From NCBI GenBank assembly GCA_031288615.1, contig JAITRC010000008.1, positions 1 through 48,135 on the forward strand: a stretch of 48,135 bases of DNA, written 5' to 3'. A program made the position numbers and the translations under genes. Below, piece by piece: positions 26,322-35,837 of this stretch; within the stretch, counting starts at the first letter, position 1, and each line of letters opens with the position of its first letter. The DNA comes from Tannerellaceae bacterium (GTDB taxonomy: Bacteria > Bacteroidota > Bacteroidia > Bacteroidales > Tannerellaceae). The notes below the pieces were generated by a model, which did not search any database, had not been told where the DNA came from, and saw only the letters and a program-made list of their open reading frames with translations.

Positions 26322-28109
26322 TCAGTCGAGTTTAAGGACGGCAAGGAAAGCTTTCTGGGGAACTTCGACGGTACCAATCTGTTTCATACGTTTCTTACCC
26401 TCTTTTTGCTTTTCGAGGAGTTTCCGTTTACGGGAGATATCACCGCCATAACATTTAGCGGTAACGTCTTTCCGAACAGCTTTGACGGTTTCGCGAGCAA
26501 TGATGCGCGAACCGATAGCAGCTTGTATGGCGATGTCAAATTGTTGTCTAGGAATAAGTTCTTTGAGCTTTTCGCACATACGTCGTCCAAAAGAAGTGCT
26601 GTTATCAAGGTGGGTAAGGGTGGAAAGTGCATCAACAGGTTCACCGTTGAGAAGGATGTCCAGCTTGACGAGCCGTCCGGGTCGGTAGTCATGCAGGTGG
26701 TAGTCGAAAGAAGCGTATCCCTTGGAAATACTTTTGAGTTTATCATAAAAATCAATGACGATTTCGCCTAAAGGAAGGTCATAATGTATCTCCACCCGAT
26801 CTCCGGAGATATAGTCCTGCTTAAGTAGAATGCCTCGTTTGCCGAGGCAAAGCGTCATGATGGGGCCAATGTAATTAGTGGTCGTGATGACAGAGGCACG
26901 GATATACGGTTCATCAATATGATCAATGTAGGTAGGATCGGGAAGACCGCCGGGATTATGTACTTCGGTACAATTTCCTTTTTTATCATATACATGGTAG
27001 GAGACATTCGGTACGGTAGTGATGACATCCATATCGAACTCCCGATCAAGACGTTCCTGTACGATTTCCATGTGGAGAAGTCCGAGAAACCCACAACGAA
27101 AGCCAAATCCGAGTGCGACGGAACTTTCGGGCTGAAAAGTGAGGGAAGCATCATTGAGTTGGAGCTTTTCAAGGGAATTACGAAGGTTCTCAAAGTCTTC
27201 GCTGTCAATAGGGTAAACCCCGGCAAAGACCATAGGTTTGACTTCTTCGAAGCCCGCTATAGCTTCCGTAGCACCATGATGGACGTGGGTAATGGTATCT
27301 CCCACACGCACTTCACGAGATGTTTTGATACCGGAAATAATATAACCGACGTCTCCCGTACAAACCTCATTACGAGGAGACATGTCAAGTTTAAGGATAC
27401 CGATCTCGTCGGCATTGTACTCACGCTCAGTAGCAATAAACTTAACCCGATCTCCGGTACGCAAGGTTCCGTTGACTACTTTATAATAAGCGATAATGCC
27501 CCGAAAGGGGTTAAAGATAGAATCGAAAATAAGGCATTGGAGGGGAGCATCGGGATTACCCTTAGGGTGAGGGATGCGTTCAACGATGGCGGCGAGGATT
27601 TCATGTACACCTTCTCCGGTTTTTCCGCTGGCACGAAGTATCTGTTCGGGTTTGACGCCAAGTAATTCGACGATTTGATCTTCTACTTCATCGGGGCGTG
27701 CACCGGGTAAATCAATTTTGTTGATAACAGGAATTATCTCAAGGTCATTGTCAATAGCCATGTAGAGATTAGAGATGGTCTGAGCTTGTATACCTTGTGC
27801 GGCGTCTACAATAAGGAGCGCCCCTTCACAGGCGGCAATGGAACGTGAAACTTCGTAGGAAAAATCAACATGACCCGGTGTATCAATGAGATTGAGAATG
27901 TAATTTCGTTCATCGTTGCGATAGTTCATCTGTATGGCATGGCTCTTGATGGTGATACCTCTCTCCCGCTCAAGATCCATGTCATCAAGAACCTGCGCTT
28001 GCATATCTTTGGCATCAATGGTTTGGGTGTACTCAAGAAGCCTATCCGCAAGCGTACTTTTACCATGGTCAATGTGGGCGATAATGCAAAAGTTACGTAT
28101 GTTTTCCAT
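26322..28109 (-). CDS. lepA: Elongation factor 4 (LepA), translational GTPase
   Basis: LepA/EF4 is a ribosome-binding GTPase linked to back-translocation and initiation. The start at 28109 ([20 protein letters not shown]) places the G1 loop AHIDHGKST at residue 9 as in all LepA proteins and gives 595 residues, the standard length; the longer frame would add an unlikely extension. Other motifs are [36 protein letters not shown] (G3), [16 protein letters not shown] (G4) and [19 protein letters not shown]. The C-terminus [20 protein letters not shown] is the LepA-specific domain. Confidence 0.97.
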   Translation of the reverse strand: MENIRNFCIIAHIDHGKSTLADRLLEYTQTIDAKDMQAQVLDDMDLERERGITIKSHAIQMNYRNDERNYILNLIDTPGHVDFSYEVSRSIAACEGALLIVDAAQGIQAQTISNLYMAIDNDLEIIPVINKIDLPGARPDEVEDQIVELLGVKPEQILRASGKTGEGVHEILAAIVERIPHPKGNPDAPLQCLIFDSIFNPFRGIIAYYKVVNGTLRTGDRVKFIATEREYNADEIGILKLDMSPRNEVCTGDVGYIISGIKTSREVRVGDTITHVHHGATEAIAGFEEVKPMVFAGVYPIDSEDFENLRNSLEKLQLNDASLTFQPESSVALGFGFRCGFLGLLHMEIVQERLDREFDMDVITTVPNVSYHVYDKKGNCTEVHNPGGLPDPTYIDHIDEPYIRASVITTTNYIGPIMTLCLGKRGILLKQDYISGDRVEIHYDLPLGEIVIDFYDKLKSISKGYASFDYHLHDYRPGRLVKLDILLNGEPVDALSTLTHLDNSTSFGRRMCEKLKELIPRQQFDIAIQAAIGSRIIARETVKAVRKDVTAKCYGGDISRKRKLLEKQKEGKKRMKQIGTVEVPQKAFLAVLKLD

Positions 28110-28130
28110 GTTCACAGGACTTTGAGCCAG

Positions 28131-28206
28131 CAAACATAAGGAAAGTTCTCTTTGTATAACCATGATTGAGCAACAGCGTGAGAGGTAAGAAAAATATATA
28201 CTTTCG
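28131..28206. promoter_or_regulatory. Divergent -7 boxes between lepA and lpxK
   Basis: On the minus strand TATGTTTG (28138-28131) matches the Bacteroidota -7 consensus TAnnTTTG and lies 22 bases before the lepA start. On the plus strand TACTTTCG (28199-28206) is a one-base variant 30 bases before lpxK. No convincing -33 TTTG was found at ideal spacing on either side. The placement in a divergent spacer supports promoter function; the call is motif-based. Confidence 0.45.
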
Positions 28207-28235
28207 CAGCGTCTTCCGTAGTAAGAGAGAATTAT

Positions 28236-29306
28236 ATGAGGTATTATTTGGCTCCCTTCGCAAGTCTGTACGGAATGGGAGCATGGTTAAAGAATCGATT
28301 GTACGACTGGGAATGGCTGGGAACAGAGCAATTTCAAGTCCCTGTGATCTGTGTGGGTAACTTGTCGATAGGAGGTACCGGCAAGACACCACATGTAGAG
28401 TATTTGATACGTCTGTTGCAGGGGCGATACAAGATAGGTGTGCTCAGTCGTGGATATAAACGGAAAACGTCGGGTTTTGTCCGTGCAACCGCCAAGAGTA
28501 CGGCGCTAGAAATTGGTGACGAGCCGGCACAAATAATTCACAAGTTTCCGGACGTCGTGCTGGCCGTAGATGGTGATAGAAAGCGAGGTATTAAGCATTT
28601 GTTGGCTTTGCCTATAGGAGATCGTCCGGAAGTAATCTTGCTGGATGATGGGTTCCAGCATCGTACAATAACGCCATCGCTGGCCATTGTGTTAACAGAA
28701 TATGAGCGGATATTTCACCGCGATCGGATTTTTCCGGTAGGCAGGCTTCGGGAGGACCCCGAAGAAATGCGTCGTGCAGATACAATAATTGTAACAAAGT
28801 GTAAGGAAGGACTGACGCCGATAGAAGCGCGTGTTATGCGAACGGAGATGTGTCTCTTTCCACATCAAGAATTGTTCTTGACAGGGATACAATATGGAGA
28901 CTTTTGTCCGGTATTTCCCGATGAGTGCGTAGCGAGTGAGCTTGCTCCTGACGAAGGTGTCCTATTACTGACAGGTATTGCACATCCTCGTCCATTGCAA
29001 AAGGAGATGTTAAAACGGTCACAACGAGTGTTTCCTGTTGAATATCGCGATCACCATGTATGGAGGCCGCAGGATTTCCACCGTATCAAGGCGACATTTG
29101 AGAATATGCAAGGGAAAAAACGTATTGTGGTGACGGAGAAGGATGCGGTTCGCTTAGTGTCAAGTTCCTTCCTTCCGAAAGAGTGGCGGCAATACCTTTA
29201 TTATGTGCCGATCAATGTCGTTTTTCATGCCGATGGAGGTGCAGCATTTGATAAGATGATCATCAGGCATGTTGAAGAACAAAGGCAGAGTGGCCGATAT
29301 GAATAG
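28236..29306 (+). CDS. lpxK: Tetraacyldisaccharide 4'-kinase (lipid A synthesis)
   Basis: LpxK phosphorylates the 4' position of the lipid A disaccharide on the inner membrane, the step making lipid IVA. The 356-residue product starts with a short amphipathic segment ([19 protein letters not shown]) typical of its membrane association. It has the P-loop [19 protein letters not shown] near residue 43, [33 protein letters not shown] and [20 protein letters not shown], all LpxK signatures. It overlaps the start of thiL (ATGAATAG around the stop), so the two genes are probably translationally coupled. Confidence 0.95.
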   Translation: MRYYLAPFASLYGMGAWLKNRLYDWEWLGTEQFQVPVICVGNLSIGGTGKTPHVEYLIRLLQGRYKIGVLSRGYKRKTSGFVRATAKSTALEIGDEPAQIIHKFPDVVLAVDGDRKRGIKHLLALPIGDRPEVILLDDGFQHRTITPSLAIVLTEYERIFHRDRIFPVGRLREDPEEMRRADTIIVTKCKEGLTPIEARVMRTEMCLFPHQELFLTGIQYGDFCPVFPDECVASELAPDEGVLLLTGIAHPRPLQKEMLKRSQRVFPVEYRDHHVWRPQDFHRIKATFENMQGKKRIVVTEKDAVRLVSSSFLPKEWRQYLYYVPINVVFHADGGAAFDKMIIRHVEEQRQSGRYE

Positions 29307-30324
29307 TCATACGGAGATAGCTTCGTTGGGGGAGTTCGGATTGATACGGCATTTGACGGAAGGGTGGGAAAGCCGGAATGAGAGTACGCAGATGGGGGTA
29401 GGTGACGATGCGGCCGTCCTTGATTATGGAGGTAAACAGATATTGGTGACAACGGATTTGTTGCTGGAAGGAATACATTTTGATTTAACGTACGTACCGT
29501 TGAAACATTTGGGGTATAAGTCGGCAGTGGTGAACTTCTCCGACGTCTATGCCATGAATGGTCGTCCTAAACAGATCACAGTCTCTCTGGGATTGTCTCA
29601 GCGATTCTCGGTGGAAGACATGGAAGAACTGTATAAAGGAATAGGCCATGCTTGTGAGGTTTACGGAGTGGACTTAGTGGGTGGAGATACGTCGGCGTCG
29701 CAAACAGGATTGATTATTTCCATCACTTGTATCGGCGAAGCCGAGAAAGGGTGTATTGTCTACCGCAATGGAGCCAAAGAGACAGACTTGATTTGCGTGT
29801 CGGGAGACCTCGGGGCGGCTTATATGGGACTGCAACTTTTGGAACGAGAAAAAACCGTCTTTCAAGGTGAGAAAGACTTTACGCCGGATTTTGCCGGTAA
29901 AGAATACCTTCTTGAGCGCCAGCTAAAGCCTGAAGCCCGTAAAGATGTGATTGAAATGCTTGGCAAAGCGCATATTCTTCCTACGGCGATGATTGACGTT
30001 TCCGACGGGCTATCCTCCGAACTGTTACATATCTCCCATGCAAGCGGGACAGGTTGTCGTATCTATGAGGAACGAATCCCTGTTGACTACCAGACTGCAC
30101 TCATGGCGGAACAGTTTAATATGAACCTCATTACCGCTGCTTTAAATGGAGGAGAAGATTATGAGTTGCTCTTTACCGTACCACTACAATACCACGACGT
30201 GATTAACCTCATGGAAGGCATCAGTATCATCGGACATGTTACCGAAGCAGCAGCCGGTAATTGCCTCGTCGGGCGAAATGGGGGCGAAGTATCCCTTAAA
30301 GCTCAAGGATGGCAGAATTTCTGA
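29299..30324 (+). CDS. thiL: Thiamine-monophosphate kinase
   Basis: ThiL phosphorylates thiamine monophosphate to thiamine diphosphate using ATP, in the cytoplasm. The start at 29299 ([19 protein letters not shown]) overlaps the lpxK stop; a further in-frame start lies 30 bases upstream but would add ten residues not typical of the family. The 341-residue product shows GVGDDAAVLDYGGKQILVTT near residue 34, then DLLLEGIHFDL, SAVVNFSDVYAMNGRPKQIT, VDLVGGDTSAS and MIDVSDGLSSELLHIS, with GGEDYELLFTVP near the end. These are the metal- and nucleotide-binding motifs of ThiL/PurM-fold enzymes. Confidence 0.94.
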   Translation: MNSHTEIASLGEFGLIRHLTEGWESRNESTQMGVGDDAAVLDYGGKQILVTTDLLLEGIHFDLTYVPLKHLGYKSAVVNFSDVYAMNGRPKQITVSLGLSQRFSVEDMEELYKGIGHACEVYGVDLVGGDTSASQTGLIISITCIGEAEKGCIVYRNGAKETDLICVSGDLGAAYMGLQLLEREKTVFQGEKDFTPDFAGKEYLLERQLKPEARKDVIEMLGKAHILPTAMIDVSDGLSSELLHISHASGTGCRIYEERIPVDYQTALMAEQFNMNLITAALNGGEDYELLFTVPLQYHDVINLMEGISIIGHVTEAAAGNCLVGRNGGEVSLKAQGWQNF

Positions 30325-30346
30325 TGGTCTTTAAAGAAAATAGTAT

Positions 30347-30354
30347 TACGTTTG
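30347..30354 (+). promoter_or_regulatory. -7 box of recA promoter
   Basis: TACGTTTG in the 73-bp spacer between thiL and recA matches TAnnTTTG exactly and sits 43 bases before the recA start. No strong -33 box is seen 19-21 bases upstream. No SOS-type inverted repeat was recognised nearby. Confidence 0.5.
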
Positions 30355-30397
30355 CGCAATAGGGGCATTTTCGTTTCCCCAAAAAAGAATCAAGAAC

Positions 30398-31402
30398 ATG
30401 ACACAAGAAAACATCAATGTCGATAAGTTGAAGGCGTTGCAGGCTGCTGCGGATAAGATTGAAAAGACCTTTGGCAAGGGTTCCATCATGAAGATGGGCG
30501 GCGGGGAGACTATTGAGGCACTCGAAGTAATCCCCAGCGGTTCTATTGGTCTTGATGCGGCTTTGGGAGTAGGTGGTTATCCCCGGGGGCGAGTGATTGA
30601 AATTTATGGGCCGGAATCGTCGGGAAAAACGACGCTGGCTCTCCACGCCATAGCCGAAGTCCAAAAGATGGGCGGTATTGCCGCTTTTGTTGATGCGGAG
30701 CATGCGCTTGACCTCCCCTATGCCGAAAAACTGGGTGTAGATATCCATAATCTCTGGGTTTCCCAACCCGATCATGGGGAACAGGCTTTGGAAATCGTCG
30801 AACAGCTGGCACGTTCATCGGCAATAGATGTCATCGTAATAGACTCGGTGGCGGCATTGACACCCAAATCCGAAATTGAAGGGGAGATGGGTGACAGTAA
30901 AATGGGAGTGCAAGCACGTTTGATGTCACAAGCTTTACGTAAGATGACGGCGGTTTTTGATAAAACGAAAACTACTTGTATATTCATCAACCAGCTCCGC
31001 GAGAAATTGGGTGTGATGTTTGGCAATCCCGAGACAACGACGGGAGGAAACGCATTGAAGTTTTATGCCTCCATACGATTAGATATTCGTCGTATCTCGC
31101 AATTGAAAGACGGGGAGGAAGTGAAAGGGAATCAGGTACGTGTCAAGGTAGTTAAGAATAAGGTATCACCTCCATTTCGAAAAGCAGAGTTCGATATCAT
31201 GTTCGGCGAAGGGATCTCTAAGTCAGGTGAAATCGTTGACCTTGGTTCCGAGTTGGGGATTATCAAGAAAAGTGGTTCCTGGTATAGTTACAAGGATACC
31301 AAGATCGGACAAGGTCGGGATGCCGCCAAACTGTTTCTGGCCGAACATCCGGAGCTTTCAGATGAGTTGTCCACACTTATCCTCTCCACCTTGAAAAAGT
31401 GA
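30398..31402 (+). CDS. recA: Recombinase RecA
   Basis: RecA forms filaments on single-stranded DNA, drives strand exchange and activates the SOS response. The 334-residue product is of normal length and nearly textbook: [14 protein letters not shown] near residue 21, the Walker A loop [20 protein letters not shown] near residue 68, Walker [21 protein letters not shown], the L2 region [20 protein letters not shown], and [19 protein letters not shown]. The stop TGA overlaps the GTG start of the next gene, indicating a recA-led operon with two envelope-related genes. Confidence 0.98.
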   Translation: MTQENINVDKLKALQAAADKIEKTFGKGSIMKMGGGETIEALEVIPSGSIGLDAALGVGGYPRGRVIEIYGPESSGKTTLALHAIAEVQKMGGIAAFVDAEHALDLPYAEKLGVDIHNLWVSQPDHGEQALEIVEQLARSSAIDVIVIDSVAALTPKSEIEGEMGDSKMGVQARLMSQALRKMTAVFDKTKTTCIFINQLREKLGVMFGNPETTTGGNALKFYASIRLDIRRISQLKDGEEVKGNQVRVKVVKNKVSPPFRKAEFDIMFGEGISKSGEIVDLGSELGIIKKSGSWYSYKDTKIGQGRDAAKLFLAEHPELSDELSTLILSTLKK

Positions 31403-32349
31403 CGTCCAAAGAGAAGTATCGGAAAACTTGTCGGGAGGAGCAGTCGATTCCTTTATTTTCACAAGATTGGTGGCTGGATGTAACTTGTGGGGAAGGAAAT
31501 TGGGATGTATTGTTGGTAGAGACAGCAGGGAAGATACGTGCGGCGATGCCGATTTACGTACCCTGTAAAGGAATTATTACAATGCCGCCGTACACCCAAA
31601 CCATGGGGCCTTGGTTTGCTCCTCCGGAGGAGCCCGATTTCGCAGAGTGCCGAATCATTTGTCAGAAGTTTGCGGAAACAGTAAAAGGGTACAGTTATTT
31701 CTCACAGAGTTTCTGTTACACCGTCACGGATTGGCTACCCTTCTACTGGAATGGATGCTCCCAGACAACGAGGTATACTTATCTGCTCAAGGATTTGCAC
31801 GATACCCACCGACTTTGGGCAAATATCTGCAAGACTAAACAGAGGTACATCAGGCAGGCTATGAAGAAGCACCACCTCACTGTCCGGACGGGCGTCCCTA
31901 CGGCAGAGTTTCTTCGGCTTAATGCCCTTGTTTTTGAACGGCAGGAGATAGCGCCCTATCATCACAATGTGTTAAGGAAACTTATTGATACGGCTACCGA
32001 TCGCGGGCAGGCGGCTGTCTGGGGTGCTTACGACGAGGCCGATCGGTTGCACGCAGCTCTTTTTGTGGTCCGCCAAGGGGCGACGGCTTACTATATTGCC
32101 GGCGGTAGTGAGCCGGTATTCCGGCATACCCATGCCACATGCCTCCTTTTTTGGAAGGTACTGTGTGAGGTGGCGGACTGTGATGTCTTTGATTTTGAAG
32201 GCTCAATGATACAAGGCGTGGAGAGGTTTTTTCGCGAGTTCGGTGCGGTGCAGACCCCTTACTTTACCGTTTACAAGGGGCAGCTGACGCTCTTGCGGCG
32301 TGCACGCATCAAGTTGAGTCGTCTGCTTGAGCAAAGGAGAGCCAAATGA
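31399..32349 (+). CDS. FemAB-like / GNAT acyltransferase (peptidoglycan-bridge-type superfamily)
   Basis: The GTG start at 31399 overlaps the recA stop (GTGA), and ATGA at the end overlaps the next gene. The 316-residue product has the two-part layout of FemAB-like acyltransferases of Bacteroidota: an N-terminal half with [20 protein letters not shown] and IPMYVPCKG-like [20 protein letters not shown], then the C-terminal GNAT-like half with [53 protein letters not shown] and [20 protein letters not shown]. The superfamily transfers amino acids or acyl groups to cell-wall or lipid acceptors; the acceptor here is unknown. Neighbouring a polysaccharide-deacetylase-like gene suggests an envelope role (inference). 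Confidence 0.82.
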   Translation: MTSKEKYRKTCREEQSIPLFSQDWWLDVTCGEGNWDVLLVETAGKIRAAMPIYVPCKGIITMPPYTQTMGPWFAPPEEPDFAECRIICQKFAETVKGYSYFSQSFCYTVTDWLPFYWNGCSQTTRYTYLLKDLHDTHRLWANICKTKQRYIRQAMKKHHLTVRTGVPTAEFLRLNALVFERQEIAPYHHNVLRKLIDTATDRGQAAVWGAYDEADRLHAALFVVRQGATAYYIAGGSEPVFRHTHATCLLFWKVLCEVADCDVFDFEGSMIQGVERFFREFGAVQTPYFTVYKGQLTLLRRARIKLSRLLEQRRAK

Positions 32350-33602
32350 AGGCAGAAGCCATAAACTATATCCTTGAGTGGTTGGCCGGTGCCGGTGCCG
32401 GTAGGTTTGTGGGGTATACGGCAGAGCGGCAGCGTTTCGGAGAGTATAATGTGGTCATTATCCCTTCGGGGCACTTCGGGAATGGGTTACCGGCCGAGCC
32501 TTTGACCCAGATTGACGGTGTCCCGCTACTGTTCGGGCGGGATGAAGTGACTCGCGTAGGCGACACTATCGTGGTATACGCCGATATCGTCGCCTCCACT
32601 TTCTTCCTGATTAGCCGCTACGAGGAAGTATTGCAGCGGGACAAACGTGATGAGCATGGCCGGTTTCCCGGCAAGGCCTCTCTGCCCTACCGCCAAGGGT
32701 TCATTCATCGACCGGTGGCCGACGAATACGCCGCGCTTCTACAAGGCTGGCTTCGCCACACCGGTGTTCCCCTCCCGCCTGCTCCCGCCTACCCCCACCT
32801 TAATACCCTTTACCTCACCCATGACGTCGATGCCCCTTTCCTTTACCGTTCCTGGAAAGGCTTTGCCCGCTCTCTGCTCCATCACCGTGGCCTTACCGCC
32901 TCCCTTCAATCCAAGTTCGGTGCGCCAACCCACGACCCCTGGTATACCTTCCCCCAGCTCTTCACCCTTGATAATGAACTCGCCCATACCTTCGGTACAC
33001 CCCCTTGCCAAGTGATCTATTTCTTTAAGGCCTCCGGCCACACCCCCCTCGATAAGCCCCACTACTCCCTCTCTTCCCCCGACATCCGTTCCCTCCTTCA
33101 CGCTATCCGCCTCCAACCCCACACCGCCATCGGCCTCCACGCCTCCTACCACGCCGGCCTTCACCCCTCCGCCATCGCACACGAAAAGATTGCCCTCGAA
33201 CAGGCTATCAATGCCCCCGTTACCCTCAACCGACACCATTTTCTCGCGCTCCGTGAACCCGAACACACCGATTTCCTCGAATCCGCCGGTATCACCGACG
33301 ACTTTACCCTCGGCTACGCCGACACCGCCGGCTATCGCCTAGGCACCTCCCGTCCCGTCCGTTATATCCACCCCACCTCCTTCCGCCTTTCCAACCTTAC
33401 CCTACATCCCCTCACCGCCATGGATACCTCCCTCCTCCATCCCCGCTATATGTCCCTCACACCCTCTCAAGCTGTCGCCCATACTCTCCAGATCATCCAC
33501 AACGCCGCCCGACTCCACGGCGATGCCTCCCTCCTCTGGCATAACTCCTCCGACATTACCCCCTACGCCCTCCTCACCAAACTCCTCCACCCCTCTTCGT
33601 GA
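32346..33602 (+). CDS. Polysaccharide-deacetylase-like protein (DUF7033 type)
   Basis: Starts with ATGA overlapping the preceding stop. The 418-residue product has an N-terminal domain (NYILEWLAGAGAGRFVGYTA, YNVVIIPSGHFGNG) and ASTFFLISRYEEVLQRDKRD near residue 80, which I associate with Bacteroidota proteins carrying an N-terminal DUF7033 region before a NodB-like deacetylase fold. TLYLTHDVDAPFLYRSWKGF near residue 157 contains the THDVD motif that acts as the metal-binding Asp-Asp site of such folds, and IGLHASYHAGLHPSAIAHEK provides the HxxxH-like His pair. A sugar de-N-acetylase role is likely but unproved. From about 32.7 kb onward the codons become strongly C-ending. Confidence 0.8.
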   Translation: MKAEAINYILEWLAGAGAGRFVGYTAERQRFGEYNVVIIPSGHFGNGLPAEPLTQIDGVPLLFGRDEVTRVGDTIVVYADIVASTFFLISRYEEVLQRDKRDEHGRFPGKASLPYRQGFIHRPVADEYAALLQGWLRHTGVPLPPAPAYPHLNTLYLTHDVDAPFLYRSWKGFARSLLHHRGLTASLQSKFGAPTHDPWYTFPQLFTLDNELAHTFGTPPCQVIYFFKASGHTPLDKPHYSLSSPDIRSLLHAIRLQPHTAIGLHASYHAGLHPSAIAHEKIALEQAINAPVTLNRHHFLALREPEHTDFLESAGITDDFTLGYADTAGYRLGTSRPVRYIHPTSFRLSNLTLHPLTAMDTSLLHPRYMSLTPSQAVAHTLQIIHNAARLHGDASLLWHNSSDITPYALLTKLLHPSS

Positions 33603-33663
33603 CTCCCCCTAACTCTTAACCATTTCGTAACACCCCTTTAACACCTCCGTTACCCTCATCGAC

Positions 33664-33671
33664 TACTTTCG
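33664..33671 (+). promoter_or_regulatory. Possible -7 box of pst operon
   Basis: TACTTTCG lies 47 bases before the pstS start in the 115-bp spacer. It is the same one-base variant of TAnnTTTG found before lpxK. No -33 TTTG at good spacing was found, and no Pho-box-like repeat is obvious. Low confidence. Confidence 0.35.
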
Positions 33672-33717
33672 CCTCCGGTTCCACAGGTGTGGTGCCACAA
33701 CTAAAATCAAAGTAGTC

Positions 33718-34560
33718 ATGAATAACAAGGTAATACTCTCTCTCTCTAAGCTCCTCTTGGTCGCTTCGCTCTACCTCCCCTTGGCTGTATCCCCCGCCTC
33801 CGCCCAGCGCATCAAAGGTTCCGATACCATGCTCCCCCTCTCTCAAGCCCTCGCCGAAGCCTTCATGGCCGCCAACCCTTCTACTTCCGTCACCGTCACT
33901 GGTGGCGGCTCCGGAGTCGGCATCTCCGCCCTCCTCGAAAATACCACTGACCTGGCCCAGCTCTCCCGCAAAATTAAGTTCGACGAGAAGCAAAAACTCT
34001 CCTCTGCCGGTAAAAAAGTCACCGAAACTATCGTAGCCTTCGACGCCCTGGCCGTTATCACTCACCCCTCCAACTCAGCCGCCAACCTCACCCGCGAACA
34101 GCTCGAAGCTATCTTCACCGGCAAAATAACCAACTGGAAAGAGGTCGGTGGTCCCGACTTAAAGATCATCCCCTACTCCCGTGAAACCTCCTCCGGTACC
34201 TACGAGTTCTTCAAAGAATCCGTACTTAAAAACAAAAACTACGTCAACGGCATCCTCTCCCTCCCCGCCACCGGTGCTATCATCCAGTCCGTCTCCCAAA
34301 CCAAAGGTGCCATCGGCTACGTCGGCCTCGCCTACCTCAATGCCTCCGTTAAACCCGTCTCCGTCTCCTATGACGCCGGTGCTACCTTCGTTGCACCCTC
34401 CGTCGAATCCGCTAAAAACCAATCCTATCCCATTGTTAGACCCCTCTACTTCTATCACACCGAAAATGCCGCGCTTCGCGTCACCCCCTTTATCAACTTC
34501 GCCCTCTCTCCTCAAGGACAGGCCATCGTCGCACAAACCGGCTTCATTACCGTTAAATAA
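33718..34560 (+). CDS. pstS: Phosphate ABC transporter, periplasmic binding protein PstS
   Basis: PstS captures phosphate in the periplasm and delivers it to PstCAB. The 280-residue product has a signal peptide (KLLLVASLYLPLAVSPASA, cleavage near residue 29). Phosphate-site elements are RIKGSDTMLPLSQALAEAF near residue 31, TGGGSGVGISALLENTTDLA near residue 61, and YSRETSSGTYEFFKE near residue 153. HPSNSAANLTREQLEAIFTG near residue 116 is the lobe-bridging segment. Codons end mostly in C. It directly abuts pstC, whose ATG follows the stop immediately. Confidence 0.96.
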   Translation: MNNKVILSLSKLLLVASLYLPLAVSPASAQRIKGSDTMLPLSQALAEAFMAANPSTSVTVTGGGSGVGISALLENTTDLAQLSRKIKFDEKQKLSSAGKKVTETIVAFDALAVITHPSNSAANLTREQLEAIFTGKITNWKEVGGPDLKIIPYSRETSSGTYEFFKESVLKNKNYVNGILSLPATGAIIQSVSQTKGAIGYVGLAYLNASVKPVSVSYDAGATFVAPSVESAKNQSYPIVRPLYFYHTENAALRVTPFINFALSPQGQAIVAQTGFITVK

Positions 34561-35793
34561 ATGGCCTCCCGTCAACTTCGTAACTTTGGTGAACGCCTGG
34601 TAGAGGGTCTCCTTACCCTCTCCGGCTCCTTCACCTCCCTCACCATCCTCCTCATCGTCGTCTTCCTCTTCAAAGAAGGCGCCGGTCTCTTCTCCTCCCC
34701 TTCCGTCGAATCCGGTTACACCCTCGTCGTCCACCCCTCCAACCCCATATCCTCCCTCGACCCCACCACCATCAAAAAAATCTTTGACGAGGAAATCACT
34801 TCGTGGCACCAAATCCCCGCCTACGGCCTCACTAACCCCGCCTCCCCCATCCACACCTTCCGCTTCGACGAAATCTTCTCCCTCTACTCCGACACCGAAC
34901 TCGGCGGCGATGACTACCCCCTCCTTTCCGATAAACTATCCTCCGTCGTCTATAATGACCCCTCCATCATCGCCTTCCTTCCCCAACGCTTCCTTATCAA
35001 AGATTTTCGTACCAAACACCTACCCACCCCCTCCATCTCCCTCTCCCACTTCTTTCTCGGCTCTCAATGGCTCCCCACCGCCACTCCCTCACCCCTCTTC
35101 GGCTTACTCCCCCTCATCGCCGGTACACTCTGGGTCTCCTTCTTCGCCATCCTCATCGCTCTGCCCTTCGGTGTCGGCGTAGCCGTCTACCTCTCCGAAC
35201 TTGCCGGTGACAAAACCCGCAAAACCCTCAAACCCGCCATCGAACTCCTCGCCGGCATACCTTCCGTGGTCTACGGCTTCTTTGGCCTCGTAGCTCTCGT
35301 ACCTCTCATCCAGCATACCTTCAACCTCCCCGTAGGTGAAACCGCCCTCGCCGGTGCTCTTGTCTTGGCTATCATGGCTCTCCCAACCATCATCACCATC
35401 GCCGAAGACTCTCTTCGCACCGTCCCCAACATCATGCGCGAATCTTCCCTCGCCCTAGGTGCTTCCCGCTGGCAAACTATCTACCGCGTAGTCGTGCCTT
35501 GTGCTGCCTCCGGCATCACCGCCGCCGTCGTCCTGGGCATCGGTCGCGCCGTAGGCGAAACCATGGCCGTGCTTATGGTCACCGGCAACGCCGCCATTAT
35601 CCCCACCTCCCTCACAGACTCCGTCCGCACCATCCCAGCCACCATCGCCGCCGAGCTCGGTGAAGCCCCCACCGCCGGTGCCCACTACCAAGCCCTTTTC
35701 ATGCTCGGCTGCATCCTCTTCCTACTGACCATGCTCATTTCCCTGGCCGCCGAACTCATCACCAAACGCCAACTCACCCACAAAGGTATCTAA
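34561..35793 (+). CDS. pstC: Phosphate ABC transporter permease PstC with PstS-like periplasmic insert
   Basis: PstC forms half of the membrane channel. The 410-residue product is longer than the E. coli protein (about 319) because of an insert after the first membrane helix (about residues 24-40). Residues about 53-150 resemble part of PstS: LVVHPSNPISSLDPTTIKKI parallels the HPSN...L...IF segment of the neighbouring protein, followed by EITSWHQIP and by NDPSIIAFLP. The permease domain from about residue 180 has the usual helices and the EAA-like loop with ELLAGIPSVVYGFFGLVALV, EDSLRTVPNIMRESSLALGA and RAVGETMAVLMVTGNA. Codons are strongly C-ending. Confidence 0.94.
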   Translation: MASRQLRNFGERLVEGLLTLSGSFTSLTILLIVVFLFKEGAGLFSSPSVESGYTLVVHPSNPISSLDPTTIKKIFDEEITSWHQIPAYGLTNPASPIHTFRFDEIFSLYSDTELGGDDYPLLSDKLSSVVYNDPSIIAFLPQRFLIKDFRTKHLPTPSISLSHFFLGSQWLPTATPSPLFGLLPLIAGTLWVSFFAILIALPFGVGVAVYLSELAGDKTRKTLKPAIELLAGIPSVVYGFFGLVALVPLIQHTFNLPVGETALAGALVLAIMALPTIITIAEDSLRTVPNIMRESSLALGASRWQTIYRVVVPCAASGITAAVVLGIGRAVGETMAVLMVTGNAAIIPTSLTDSVRTIPATIAAELGEAPTAGAHYQALFMLGCILFLLTMLISLAAELITKRQLTHKGI

Positions 35794-35837
35794 ATGATAA
35801 CGTCTGTGAATATATGATTATCCATAATATTTTGACT

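Noticed and set aside
32739..33266. Glycine-rich minus-strand frame opposite the deacetylase-like gene
   Set aside because: It is a shadow of the C-rich coding strand; the plus-strand frame has the THDVD motif and overlaps its neighbour in normal operon fashion.
34159..34854. Gly/Asp-rich 231-codon minus-strand frame opposite pstS-pstC
   Set aside because: It spans the junction of two well-supported genes on the other strand and has low-complexity composition due to codon bias.
35814..35837. Longer pstA start at the first in-frame ATG
   Set aside because: It adds eight residues with little resemblance to the usual basic PstA N-terminus; it is kept as an alternative in the gene note.
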